Of a stretch of 64,000 nucleotides of DNA, positions 1 through 8,034 are shown piece after piece. The notes beneath the pieces were generated by a model that worked only from the letters and a program-made list of their open reading frames with translations, ran no database searches and was not told where the DNA came from. Source of the DNA: Paenibacillus aceris (GTDB lineage: Bacteria > Bacillota > Bacilli > Paenibacillales > NBRC-103111); assembly GCF_017874035.1 (NCBI RefSeq), contig NZ_JAGGKV010000006.1, positions 62,001-126,000 on the forward strand, read 5' to 3'. Each line of letters opens with the position of its first letter. Positions within the stretch are counted from its first letter, which is position 1. Made by a program: the position numbers and the translations under genes.

Positions 1-738
1 CGCAATCGCCCATGCCCAGCTTACCATCGCGTCCGTAGCACCTAGTTTATTGAGATATAAACCTAACAGCGCATCATTCATGCGATGCGGTATCGAAATG
101 ATCAGGATCATTAACATGAACCACAAGAAGCTTTTGCTTTTAAAAATAATACCGATCGCACTTAACGTAATCCGCTGTCCGCTGCTCTTCTCATCCTTGA
201 TAAAGGCAAGAAACAGGAACGGAAAAATCCATAGAACCCAATAAAAGTATGGAATTCTGGCCACCCCGCCTAATTCATCAAGCAGCAGCCCCGAAATTAA
301 AGCAACTCCCGAAAAGCCAATGGAACCCCATACCCGAACAGATCCATAGGACATTCCGCGTCCGGCTGTTGATTTCACGACCAAATTATCGATGAGCGGA
401 ATCGACGGCAGCAAGAAGAAATAGAGCAGCAGAATGAAGCCTAGCGTGAGCCCGAAGCCATTCGTTAGAAAGAGTCCAAAACTGCCCAATAACGAAAGTA
501 CCCACAGTAAAAAGACGATATTTTTCACTGAATTAAATCTGTCGCTTACATACCCCCAGAAGGGCTGCGCAAATATGGAGATGAACGGACCTATCATCAT
601 TAACAGTCCAATTTCTGCTGCTGTGTAGCCTTTTGTTTGCAAATAAAGGGGCAAATAGGGCAATAAAATAGCACTTGAAGCATAGTAAAAAAAGTTAACA
701 CCTGACAACGAAATAATTTGCTTATCAACTTTCAACAA
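1..738 (-). CDS. MFS transporter, N-terminal part (runs off the window)
   Basis: The leftward reading frame is open from a TTG at 738 to the window edge, giving the first 246 residues. It is very hydrophobic, with about seven membrane segments visible, and has the MFS loop motif GYVSDRF after the second helix. Later stretches such as RVWGSIGFS and PHRMNDALLGLY closely match the complete MFS protein at 9392-10570, so the two are paralogues of the 3-phenylpropionate/nucleoside-type MFS group. A weak ribosome site (GAAGGTAG) precedes the two tandem TTG codons at 738 and 735, and no ATG lies nearby. The substrate cannot be told from sequence. The family call is firm; the exact start is not. Confidence 0.8.
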   Translation of the reverse strand, partial: MLKVDKQIISLSGVNFFYYASSAILLPYLPLYLQTKGYTAAEIGLLMMIGPFISIFAQPFWGYVSDRFNSVKNIVFLLWVLSLLGSFGLFLTNGFGLTLGFILLLYFFLLPSIPLIDNLVVKSTAGRGMSYGSVRVWGSIGFSGVALISGLLLDELGGVARIPYFYWVLWIFPFLFLAFIKDEKSSGQRITLSAIGIIFKSKSFLWFMLMILIISIPHRMNDALLGLYLNKLGATDAMVSWAWAIA

Positions 739-840
739 CGTCTACCTTCTTTCTACATCCCTCTACAAATTTCCTCTGTGCTGCATGTACCGCTTGCTTT
801 ATAATGAAGCTAGAACAAGATAGGAGAGGACTTATACTTC

Positions 841-2025
841 ATGGAAATTTTACTTGCTTCACTTGCCCTGATTTGGGGCAATGTTACTGCTGCCAACCCG
901 GACGCTAGCTTTGAGCAGCTTGTTCAAGCATCTTTGGATGCTAAGAATGCGGTAGCTATCGTTCAACCTGCCCCAACACAAGACCCAACAGATCCTCTCG
1001 CTCCTGTTAACAAGCTTGATCCGCAAAAAGACGCTCCAAAAGTCAAAGGTGTATATGTCACGGCGCATAGTGCCGGAGGATCTCGTCTGGGCACCCTTAT
1101 GAAATTAATGGACGACACGGAACTGAATGCAATGGTCATCGACGTCAAAGATGATTGGGGTTACATCACTTGGGAAACTGGCAATGCCGAACTGGACGCG
1201 ATGGGCACCACCCAGAAAATTATTGGCAATATGCCAAGCTTGATGAGTAGCCTTAATGAACATAACATTTATCCCATTGCACGCATCGTTGTTTTCAAAG
1301 ACACCATTCTTGCTAAGAAGAAACCAGAATTATCCTTTGTTAATCCGGACGGCACTGTCTGGGGCAATGGCAAAAATCCGCCTGACAGTTTCGTAAACCC
1401 ATATAACAAAGAAGTATGGGATTACAACATCGCAGTAGCCAAAGAAGCGGTAAAAGCCGGATTCAAAGAAATTCAGTTCGACTACGTCCGGTTCCCGGAG
1501 GGCTTTGAGAAAAGAGCCGATACGCTCAAATACACAAAAGATGATCGCGCTCGCATTGATGCTGTCGCTTCATTCGTCAAGTATGCCAAAGAACAGTTAC
1601 AGCCCCTTGGTGTTCGTGTTTCGGTTGATATTTTCGGTTATGCGGCATCAGTGCCAGCAGCCGAGGGTATCGGGCAGGATTTCGAAAAAATTTCTCAAAA
1701 TGTCGATGTCATTTCGCCAATGATTTATCCGAGTCACTATAGCACAGGCTGGTTTGGTGCTAAAGTACCGGATGCTGCTCCTTATGTAACGATTAACGGT
1801 GCCTCGAAGGATACAACGAAAAAATTGGAGGCGATTGACAAGAAGGGTTGGAAGCCCATTGTCCGCCCCTGGATTCAAGATTTCACCGCTTCTTGGGTCC
1901 CTGGTTACATTAAATATGGCAAGCATGAAGTGGAGGAACAAATTCGCGCTTTGAAAGATAACGGCGTGGACGAATTCCTGCTTTGGAACGCAAACAACAA
2001 TTACACATCTGATGTAGGTTATTAA
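841..2025 (+). CDS. Putative secreted glycoside hydrolase-like protein (DUF4015)
   Basis: The 394-aa product begins with a short hydrophobic segment (residues 1-18, then AANPDA) that looks like a signal peptide, followed by a Pro/Gln-rich linker. From about residue 65 it has the TIM-barrel pattern of the DUF4015 putative glycoside hydrolases: GVYVTAHSAGG, VIDVKDDWGYITWET, a barrel strand IQFDYVRFPEG with likely catalytic acids, DIFGYAA, and DVISPMIYPSHY. The family is related to GH13-like barrels but its substrate is unknown; a cell-wall or exopolysaccharide target is only an inference from export. An AGGAGAGG ribosome site lies 11 bases before the ATG. It is a single gene, divergent from the MFS gene and closed by a strong terminator. 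Confidence 0.85.
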   Translation: MEILLASLALIWGNVTAANPDASFEQLVQASLDAKNAVAIVQPAPTQDPTDPLAPVNKLDPQKDAPKVKGVYVTAHSAGGSRLGTLMKLMDDTELNAMVIDVKDDWGYITWETGNAELDAMGTTQKIIGNMPSLMSSLNEHNIYPIARIVVFKDTILAKKKPELSFVNPDGTVWGNGKNPPDSFVNPYNKEVWDYNIAVAKEAVKAGFKEIQFDYVRFPEGFEKRADTLKYTKDDRARIDAVASFVKYAKEQLQPLGVRVSVDIFGYAASVPAAEGIGQDFEKISQNVDVISPMIYPSHYSTGWFGAKVPDAAPYVTINGASKDTTKKLEAIDKKGWKPIVRPWIQDFTASWVPGYIKYGKHEVEEQIRALKDNGVDEFLLWNANNNYTSDVGY

Positions 2026-2031
2026 TCAAGG

Positions 2032-2105
2032 AAACACCCTGAGGGTATATGGGGCTGTTGGCAACATTCTGTTTGTCAACAGCCCTATATACCTCAGGGT
2101 GTTTT
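2032..2105 (+). terminator. Long intrinsic terminator after the DUF4015 gene
   Basis: An unusually long inverted repeat of about 30 bases per arm (AAACACCCTGAGG... / ...CCTCAGGGTGTTTT) starts seven bases after the stop codon and ends in TTTT. The arms include matched GGGCTGTTG/CAACAGCCC segments. It can work in both directions. Confidence 0.85.
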
Positions 2106-2205
2106 ATCGTATAATCAAGATTATGTTACCAGATTTGCGGTAAAGCTGTACACTAAAAGTTATATAAGAGCCAATTGCGTAAGAATTACTAAAGGAGTTG
2201 AAGAA

Positions 2206-3165
2206 ATGAAAATTGTCGCGATTACGAGTATGGATCTATCCCTTATGTCAGAACAGATGCCACAGGATCTTAAGGACCGATGCCAATTCCTATGGTTTAA
2301 TTCTTCAAAGGAAGCTCAAGAGCACATTGCCGACGCTGAAGTTATCGTTACAGCCGGTCGGATTAATCCGGATCTTGTCACAGCTGATAAAGCTCCAAAG
2401 CTAAGATGGATGCAAACTTTATCCGCTGGAGTAGACAAGTTGCCTCTTCAAGAATTGGCAGAGCGACGAGTTCCGCTAACCAACGCACGCGGAGTACATA
2501 CGATTCAGATGAGTGAGTTTACCCTCAGTTTGATGCTGCAATGGGTTCGTAAAGCAAATACACTGTATGAGTGCCAGATCCAGAAAGAATGGTACCAGAG
2601 TATAAGCGTCGACGAACTTGCCGGTAAAACGTTAGGCATTGTTGGTGCCGGTGCAATCGGTGAAGCCGTTGCTCGTAAAGCGAAGGCTTTTGATATGTCG
2701 GTCATCGGATTCAACCGTACGGGCACACCACAACCAGGCTTTGATAATACCGTCAGCGGGGACGAGGGGCTCCGTCATCTTCTTGCCATAAGCGATTTCG
2801 TCGTCTTGCTGCTCCCTAGCACCCCGAAAACGCGAGGCTTAGTGACGAAAGAGCATCTTTGCCTTATGAAATCTAGCGCACTCTTGATCAACCTTGCTCG
2901 AGGCGATGTTATCGATGAAGGTGCATTGATACAAATGCTGCAAGAAGGCAAGCTAGCCGGTGCTGCACTCGATGTCTTTGAGCAGGAGCCTTTACCGGCG
3001 ACTTCTCCGCTCTGGAGCATGAAGAATGTGATTATTACGCCTCATATTGCCGGATCATCCGCTCAGTACACGGAGCGTGTCTCCTCCATTTTCTATCATA
3101 ACTTGAGAGCCATGCTAGATGGTGGAGACATGATGAACGTTGTTAGTCTTACTGAAGGCTACTAA
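2206..3165 (+). CDS. D-isomer-specific 2-hydroxyacid dehydrogenase
   Basis: The 319-aa protein has the two-domain layout of NAD(P)-dependent D-2-hydroxyacid dehydrogenases. The Rossmann motif GIVGAGAIGEAVARKA lies near residue 145, the substrate-binding arginine segment LINLARGDVIDE near 228, the catalytic Glu in DVFEQEPLP near 257, and the catalytic His in ITPHIAGSS near 281. It interconverts 2-keto acids and D-2-hydroxy acids. The particular substrate (glyoxylate, hydroxypyruvate, a phosphoglycerate-like acid or another) is not readable. AAAGGAG stands eight bases before the ATG. The gene is alone and is separated from convergent serS by a shared terminator. Confidence 0.88.
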   Translation: MKIVAITSMDLSLMSEQMPQDLKDRCQFLWFNSSKEAQEHIADAEVIVTAGRINPDLVTADKAPKLRWMQTLSAGVDKLPLQELAERRVPLTNARGVHTIQMSEFTLSLMLQWVRKANTLYECQIQKEWYQSISVDELAGKTLGIVGAGAIGEAVARKAKAFDMSVIGFNRTGTPQPGFDNTVSGDEGLRHLLAISDFVVLLLPSTPKTRGLVTKEHLCLMKSSALLINLARGDVIDEGALIQMLQEGKLAGAALDVFEQEPLPATSPLWSMKNVIITPHIAGSSAQYTERVSSIFYHNLRAMLDGGDMMNVVSLTEGY

Positions 3166-3222
3166 GATAACGAAACGCACCTTATCCTAAGTGGAAACCT
3201 CCCAGTGATAAGGTGCGTTATC
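3166..3222. terminator. Bidirectional terminator between dehydrogenase and serS
   Basis: GATAACGAAACGCACCTTATC pairs with GATAAGGTGCGTTATC across a short loop. It sits between two convergent stop codons at 3165 and 3224, so it probably serves both genes. Confidence 0.75.
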
Positions 3223-3223
3223 A

Positions 3224-4504
3224 TTAGTTGCCAGGTATCGCCGCCAACCCTCTCATATATGGGCGAAGAGCCGCAGGGATATAGATTGAACCATCAGCTT
3301 GTTGATGATTCTCAAGTAAAGGAATCAGAATGCGCGGTGTGGCAACAGCTGTATTATTGAGCGTATAGCAGTAGCGAAGCTCGCCATTCTCATCGCGGTA
3401 ACGCAGCCCGCTGCGGCGAGCTTGAAAATCAAGGAGGCTTGACGACGAGTGGGTTTCGCCATACGCATTTCGGCTTGGCATCCAAGTCTCGATGTCGTAC
3501 TGCTTATAATTTTTGGCCCCCATATCTCCGGCACATACGGCAACGATCCGGTATGGCAGCTCTAGCAAATCAAGTATGTCTTCCGCATTCCGAGTGATTT
3601 GATCCAACATTTGATCAGCTAGCGCAGGATCATCTTCACAAACAATCACCTGCTCGACCTTCGCAAATTGATGAACCCGATACAAACCGCGCACATCTCT
3701 GCCTGCCGACCCCGCCTCCTTGCGGAAGCAATTCGATGCCGCTGCCAGCTGAATAGGGCCATGCGAGAGATCTACGGTTTCATTCGCAAAATACGAAATC
3801 AGCGGTCCTTCCGACGTACCTACTAACCATTTGTTCTCATCCAGCTCGTAGGTCTGATCTTTGCCTGCCGGAAAGAATGCTGCGTTCACGAGTGTATCTT
3901 CACGAACCATGAGCGGCACATCCATGACGGTAAAGCCTCGATCCGTTAGCAGATCTATCGCCAGCTGTTGAACCGCTCGGTGCAAATATAGCCCCATTCC
4001 TTTGAGGTAATAATTGCGGCTTCCGGCGACCTTTACACCTCTTGGAACGTCAATGATGTCCAGATCTTCCCCGATCTGCATATGATCGCGAGGCTCAAAT
4101 GTGAAGGTTGGAAGCTCTCCTACAACCTTTACGACAACATTATCTTGATCTGTAGCACCGAAAGGCGTTTGCGGTGAAACTAAATTCGGGACGGTCAGCA
4201 TAAGTTCCTTGAACCGCTCCTCATATTTCCCGAGCTCCTCTTCGTCCACAGCCAAGCTAATATTCCAGCTGCGGACCTGCTCCTTCAACTCTTCAGCCTC
4301 TGGTCGATTCTTCTCAGCCATATACTTTGCGATTTTCGCAGTCGACCGATTACGTTCTGCACGAAGTTGATCGACACGATGCTGCAGTTGTCTCTTCTTC
4401 TCTTCTACCTCTAGAAGCTCCTCAAGAGGACATTCTACTCCCTTTTGCAGGGCAGCTTCCCTAACCTGATCTTGATGATTGCGAATCCATTTGATATCCA
4501 GCAT
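3224..4504 (-). CDS. serS: Serine--tRNA ligase
   Basis: This 426-aa class II aminoacyl-tRNA synthetase charges tRNA-Ser (and tRNA-Sec where present) in the cytosol. Residues 1-105 form the long antiparallel coiled-coil arm that grips the tRNA variable arm (MLDIKWIRNHQDQVREAA, heptads of K/R/E/L). The catalytic core follows, with motif 2 (NCFRKEAGSAGRDVRGLYR, near 265) and motif 3 (NNTAVATPRILIPLLENHQ, near 380). Length matches the family. It starts with ATG at 4504 behind GGTGACGGAGT. Transcription should be controlled by the T-box leader directly upstream, so expression is expected to rise when uncharged tRNA-Ser accumulates. Confidence 0.97.
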   Translation of the reverse strand: MLDIKWIRNHQDQVREAALQKGVECPLEELLEVEEKKRQLQHRVDQLRAERNRSTAKIAKYMAEKNRPEAEELKEQVRSWNISLAVDEEELGKYEERFKELMLTVPNLVSPQTPFGATDQDNVVVKVVGELPTFTFEPRDHMQIGEDLDIIDVPRGVKVAGSRNYYLKGMGLYLHRAVQQLAIDLLTDRGFTVMDVPLMVREDTLVNAAFFPAGKDQTYELDENKWLVGTSEGPLISYFANETVDLSHGPIQLAAASNCFRKEAGSAGRDVRGLYRVHQFAKVEQVIVCEDDPALADQMLDQITRNAEDILDLLELPYRIVAVCAGDMGAKNYKQYDIETWMPSRNAYGETHSSSSLLDFQARRSGLRYRDENGELRYCYTLNNTAVATPRILIPLLENHQQADGSIYIPAALRPYMRGLAAIPGN

Positions 4505-4537
4505 ACTCCGTCACCGCTTCCTTTTCGATTGTGAGAA

Positions 4538-4582
4538 AAAGACAAAGAACGCCCCTGTCCGAATTGGGACGAGGAGCGTTCT
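4538..4582 (-). terminator. T-box terminator hairpin
   Basis: Reading leftward, AGAACGCTCCTCGTCC pairs with GGACAGGGGCGTTCT and is followed by TTGTCTTTTTCT. It lies just after the T-box motif and ends shortly before the serS ribosome site, so it is the attenuating hairpin of the leader. Confidence 0.85.
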
Positions 4583-4762
4583 GCTCGCGGTGCCACCCAA
4601 CTTGATGACAGCAATTTCTTGCCATCATCCGCTTGGTTCCGCGATAACGGGCGGTGCCGGTTTATTTAGAGAAGTCGATGCTTAATCAGTCATCAGCCGT
4701 TCCGATCATAAACGTCTCCGAGTTGGATGCTCTTCACAGACATAATGTCGCTTTGTACGTTG
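4541..4762 (-). promoter_or_regulatory. T-box riboswitch leader of serS
   Basis: The leftward leader carries the hallmark T-box sequence GGGTGGCACCGCGAG (4598-4583). The bulge TGGC would pair with a tRNA acceptor end GCCA; tRNA-Ser has discriminator G, so this fits serine. Immediately downstream is a terminator hairpin. In the presumed stem I the serine codon TCC (4727-4725), followed by AAC, is the likely specifier, though an AGC codon is also near. The specifier is inferred; the T-box call is firm. Confidence 0.93.
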
Positions 4763-4768
4763 TTTGAT

Positions 4769-4797
4769 ATTATAAACGAAGTCCTACGCTTGGTCAA
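4769..4797 (-). promoter_or_regulatory. Sigma-A promoter of the serS leader
   Basis: Reading leftward: TTGACC (4797-4792), 17 bases, TATAAT (4774-4769). This places the transcription start near 4762, about 258 bases before the serS start, which leaves room for the T-box leader. Confidence 0.8.
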
Positions 4798-4818
4798 TAG
4801 GCTTACTGATTCTAAGAC

Positions 4819-5787
4819 TTATTGGGACAAACGGCTTGCCAGTTCATACAGCTCTTTGTTAAATTCGCGCTTCGTATGAACGACCAAGTCGATATCCGTA
4901 GCGACTAATTCGCCTTTGATAACGCCGCATGCTTTGGAAGAGTCGCCTTCCATCAGTCTGCGAACTGCAAAATCGCCTAGGCGGCTCGCCAGAATTCGGT
5001 CGTTATGCGTCGGTGTTCCTCCGCGTTGAATATGGCCAAGAACGGTGACACGCGGTTCAATGCCGACAACTTCGGTAATTTGTTTCGCAACGCCTTCGCC
5101 TGTACCAGCGCCTTCAGCTACCAGGATGATACTGTGGCGTTTGCCATGTGCGAAGTTGTCTTTCATTCGGTTAGCCACTTCGCAAATATCAACCTCAACC
5201 TCAGGAACGATAATCGTTTCAGCACCGCTGGCAAGCCCCGCGTAGAGTGCAATCTCTCCGCAGTGACGGCCCATAACTTCTACAACTGACGAACGCTCGT
5301 GTGAAGTCATCGTGTCGCGAAGCTTGTTGATCGCATCAACAACGATGCTAACCGCTGTATCGAAACCGATTGTAAAGTCAGTAAAAGGGATGTCATTATC
5401 GATTGTTCCTGGCAGCCCCATCGTTTTGATACCTAGCTTGCTAAGTTTGTTCGCTCCTTGATAGGAACCATCCCCACCGATAACAACCAAGCCGTCAATC
5501 CCGCGCTTACGCAGGTTGTCAGCCGCGATTTGTTGGCCTTCCGGTGTCATAAATTCTTTACAGCGTGCTGTTTGCAGGATTGTTCCTCCGCGTTGAATGA
5601 TATCACCGACGCTGCGAAGATCCATTTTGCGAATATCATCGTTAATTAAACCATGATAGCCGCGTTGCACGGCATAAACTTCCAGACCATGGAACAATGC
5701 GCTTCTTACAACCGCACGAACGGCCGCATTCATCCCCTGTGAGTCTCCACCGCTTGTTAGTACTGCAATTGATTTTACTGCTGACAT
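4819..5787 (-). CDS. pfkA: ATP-dependent 6-phosphofructokinase
   Basis: The 322-aa product matches bacterial phosphofructokinase-1 in length and motifs: TSGGDSQGMNAAVRAVVR at the N terminus, GGDGSYQGANKL for the nucleotide and Mg site, PGTIDNDI with the catalytic Asp, and HIQRGGTPTHNDR near residue 245. It phosphorylates fructose 6-phosphate to the 1,6-bisphosphate in glycolysis. The ATG at 5787 is chosen over an upstream in-frame ATG because AAGGAGG stands eight bases before it. It lies only 35 bases after the terpene-synthase gene, in the same direction and with no terminator between, so it may share that transcript. That differs from the accDA-pfkA-pyk order I recall in Bacillus. Confidence 0.97.
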   Translation of the reverse strand: MSAVKSIAVLTSGGDSQGMNAAVRAVVRSALFHGLEVYAVQRGYHGLINDDIRKMDLRSVGDIIQRGGTILQTARCKEFMTPEGQQIAADNLRKRGIDGLVVIGGDGSYQGANKLSKLGIKTMGLPGTIDNDIPFTDFTIGFDTAVSIVVDAINKLRDTMTSHERSSVVEVMGRHCGEIALYAGLASGAETIIVPEVEVDICEVANRMKDNFAHGKRHSIILVAEGAGTGEGVAKQITEVVGIEPRVTVLGHIQRGGTPTHNDRILASRLGDFAVRRLMEGDSSKACGVIKGELVATDIDLVVHTKREFNKELYELASRLSQ

Positions 5788-5822
5788 TTCATTTTCCTCC
5801 TTCGAATTCTTGTGCAGGACAT

Positions 5823-6902
5823 TCATGATGTCGTACGAATAAACATGCTATTTAGCCAGAAAAACAACCGGGTTAACGGACTATTCTTCATTAGACGCTT
5901 CGATATGTTCTTAACTTGTTGCTGTCCATTCACTTTTGGATCTGATAAATATAACGCAAGCAAACCTTCGATTATCATACGATGAAATCGCGGATGTTCC
6001 AAGAACAAAATTTTGCTGCGGGCCTCTTGCACGATAAATGCAATCCTCTCCACCGTGTCCTCCATCGAGCCATAATAGCTGCAGAAGTTCAGATCTCCGC
6101 CCAAAACATCTTCTTCCTGATCGATTAAATAATCAAGCAGAATATGCAGACCGCAAACGTAAGGGAAGTAAGCCTCGCGAATCGACTCAACCTGTTTATC
6201 ACTCAACTGCGAGTCACATGCTGCCAGGAACAGCATAAACATCCCTAATGTCGAACCTGTCGCTGCTGCAAACTCATTCCAAGCAATCTGACTATATCGA
6301 TGATGATGGAGATTCCACCATTGCTGAAGCTCAGGCTCCCGCATATCTTTGCGAATATGCTTGTACACCTGTAAATCACAGTATAAAGCAACGAAATCCC
6401 GCACCTGATCCGCGACTTGTCCATAAGACGGCAGCAAATCGATACAGGACTGACATTTCAGAACGAGATCTCTTAAATAGTTACCGTCTTCTTTTTCCTG
6501 CCTGTACGCATAGTAATCATTCAGAGGTTTTGATGGATCTACAGCATCCAGCATCGATTGATGCAGCTGTCTAAAGTCTTGGGGATCTAAGGAGGTGCTG
6601 CGATCACATAAATTATCTAAATAATCGCTAATCGTTTGAAAGGCGACGATGAGCGGGATTAATACATGACGCATCGACAAATTAGCAGCGGCATAGACGG
6701 CGCCACCTTGGCAATGAAATTTTTTCGTTGCAATGCTGGCTAAGGCTTGCGTACGCAACTCAGTATCTGGTATGTTCTCCGCTCTTGTTTTCCATATGGA
6801 AAGCTGTTCGCCTACATCCGGCAAAATATAGCGATATACCCTGAGCATTAACCGGAGTGGACCCTGCGGAACCTTTGTACTACTTTTGTCCGATTGCTTC
6901 AA
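5823..6902 (-). CDS. YtpB-type terpene synthase (tetraprenyl-beta-curcumene synthase family, DUF2600)
   Basis: This 359-aa protein matches the DUF2600 family whose characterised member, B. subtilis YtpB, cyclises a C35 prenyl diphosphate to tetraprenyl-beta-curcumene in sesquarterpene formation. The Asp-rich motif ISDYLDNLCDRSTS (near residue 90) and DYLIDQEEDVLGGDLNF (near 260) are the probable Mg-diphosphate sites. The start is set at TTG 6902: GGAGG lies eight bases before it, and the ATG at 6917 overlaps that ribosome site. The gene overlaps the upstream gene by 23 bases, indicating translational coupling. No squalene-hopene-type cyclase is in the window, so the end product here is unknown. 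Family call strong, substrate inferred. Confidence 0.88.
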   Translation of the reverse strand: MKQSDKSSTKVPQGPLRLMLRVYRYILPDVGEQLSIWKTRAENIPDTELRTQALASIATKKFHCQGGAVYAAANLSMRHVLIPLIVAFQTISDYLDNLCDRSTSLDPQDFRQLHQSMLDAVDPSKPLNDYYAYRQEKEDGNYLRDLVLKCQSCIDLLPSYGQVADQVRDFVALYCDLQVYKHIRKDMREPELQQWWNLHHHRYSQIAWNEFAAATGSTLGMFMLFLAACDSQLSDKQVESIREAYFPYVCGLHILLDYLIDQEEDVLGGDLNFCSYYGSMEDTVERIAFIVQEARSKILFLEHPRFHRMIIEGLLALYLSDPKVNGQQQVKNISKRLMKNSPLTRLFFWLNSMFIRTTS

Positions 6903-7512
6903 GCAGACTTCCTCCACAACTTTGTTCGTAGCAATATTGCAGCAAAAGCTGCATTTCGTATCGCTGAATATGCCTCAGCCAGCTATCCACTGTCGAGTTC
7001 TGAACCAGGGATACTTGAAGCTCCACAACGTCTATGAACACACAAGGGTTCCAAACAGGAGATGTAATCAGTACTTCCAGCTTCTGACGCAGCGCCTCAT
7101 TGTCCAGATCCGCCAAGTCTTTCACTGTCAAGTAATCTCGCACGCAGGCAATTAAATTTGAAAAAATAGGGTGATGCCCGACATCATTAAACCAATATTT
7201 CGCATTGCTGTAATCGCCTTCCATTCGGTGCATGAGAGCATGCCAATAGCTGCCGGAAGCATTGGTAATTTCCTGGGCAATATCATGCGACTTGTCTAGG
7301 CTTTCGTTCAACAAATAAAGACCTGCTTTGATAGCCAACCCATACATTTCTTGCTCCGGACTGCCTTGTGCCATATTAGCCGGTAACATCGCTTCAATGT
7401 TCGCATCCATGGCCAAATCCCATTCTTCAATTGGATATAACGCAGGCAGATGCTCCAAGAGCGGCTTCGCAATAGCTTCCAACCATTCTGCCCCATCTTT
7501 ATTGCTATGCAT
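6880..7512 (-). CDS. Uncharacterised conserved protein in the terpene-synthase operon
   Basis: A 210-aa soluble protein with no signal peptide or membrane segment. The central block SYWHALMHRMEGDYSNAKYW, followed by GHHPIF, is a pattern I recall from a widespread family of unknown function, but I cannot attach a name. Conserved His, Glu and Asp in that block could form a metal or active site; this is speculation. ATG 7512 is preferred to ATG 7533 because AAAGGGAGAG lies about eight bases before it. Its 3' end overlaps the terpene-synthase gene and its start lies 30 bases after the 104-aa gene's stop, so the three form one operon. A role in terpenoid handling is a guess from context. Confidence 0.75.
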   Translation of the reverse strand: MHSNKDGAEWLEAIAKPLLEHLPALYPIEEWDLAMDANIEAMLPANMAQGSPEQEMYGLAIKAGLYLLNESLDKSHDIAQEITNASGSYWHALMHRMEGDYSNAKYWFNDVGHHPIFSNLIACVRDYLTVKDLADLDNEALRQKLEVLITSPVWNPCVFIDVVELQVSLVQNSTVDSWLRHIQRYEMQLLLQYCYEQSCGGSLLEAIGQK

Positions 7513-7542
7513 GCCAGTCACTCTCCCTTTCATTAGACAAAC

Positions 7543-7857
7543 TTAATGGTGGGTCTTCGCTTCCAAATCCTGATTAATCCGGAACCAAAGGTGAAGATCA
7601 TTTATGATCGATGCCAAATCAGCAATTTCAGAATTCAAACGACACGAAGTTATAAAATCATCTTCTTGATCCAGCTGATTTTGTTTACGAATAATTGAGG
7701 CCTCTAACTTAATAATTCTGTCAGGAATGACTCCACGAATTTGTTCCCATTGAAATAAGATATCAACGCGCACATCGGCAGGGTACGAATCCCAATCATG
7801 TTCTAAAGCCGGCGTCTCGATACCAAGTCTGGCATCGTACTGAAAATAGCAGCTCAT
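7543..7857 (-). CDS. Uncharacterised 104-aa protein, first gene of the terpene-synthase operon
   Basis: A small acidic soluble protein starting MSCYFQYDARLGIETPALEHDW. Residues 50-95 look like a helical hairpin or short coiled coil (IIKLEASIIRKQNQLDQED, then SEIADLASIINDLHLWFRI). I do not recognise the family. AAGGAGG lies ten bases before the ATG, a strong site. It is the promoter-proximal gene of the leftward set 104 aa, 210 aa, terpene synthase and probably pfkA, and is divergent from the export cluster at 8035. The upstream 180 bases contain the start regions of both directions. Confidence 0.7.
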   Translation of the reverse strand: MSCYFQYDARLGIETPALEHDWDSYPADVRVDILFQWEQIRGVIPDRIIKLEASIIRKQNQLDQEDDFITSCRLNSEIADLASIINDLHLWFRINQDLEAKTHH

Positions 7858-8034
7858 TCTTCTGAATTACCTCCTTGCAGTAAAAACATGCTGCGATAGT
7901 TCAACAAACATTCTACCTTTAAATGTATCACTTCAAACCTTGGGTTTCCAGTTAAAATTGTATGTCAACAATATTTCATTTTCTGGTATACTTAAATAAC
8001 GTTTTTAGAAGGGAAATAGTTAGGAGAGATACAG

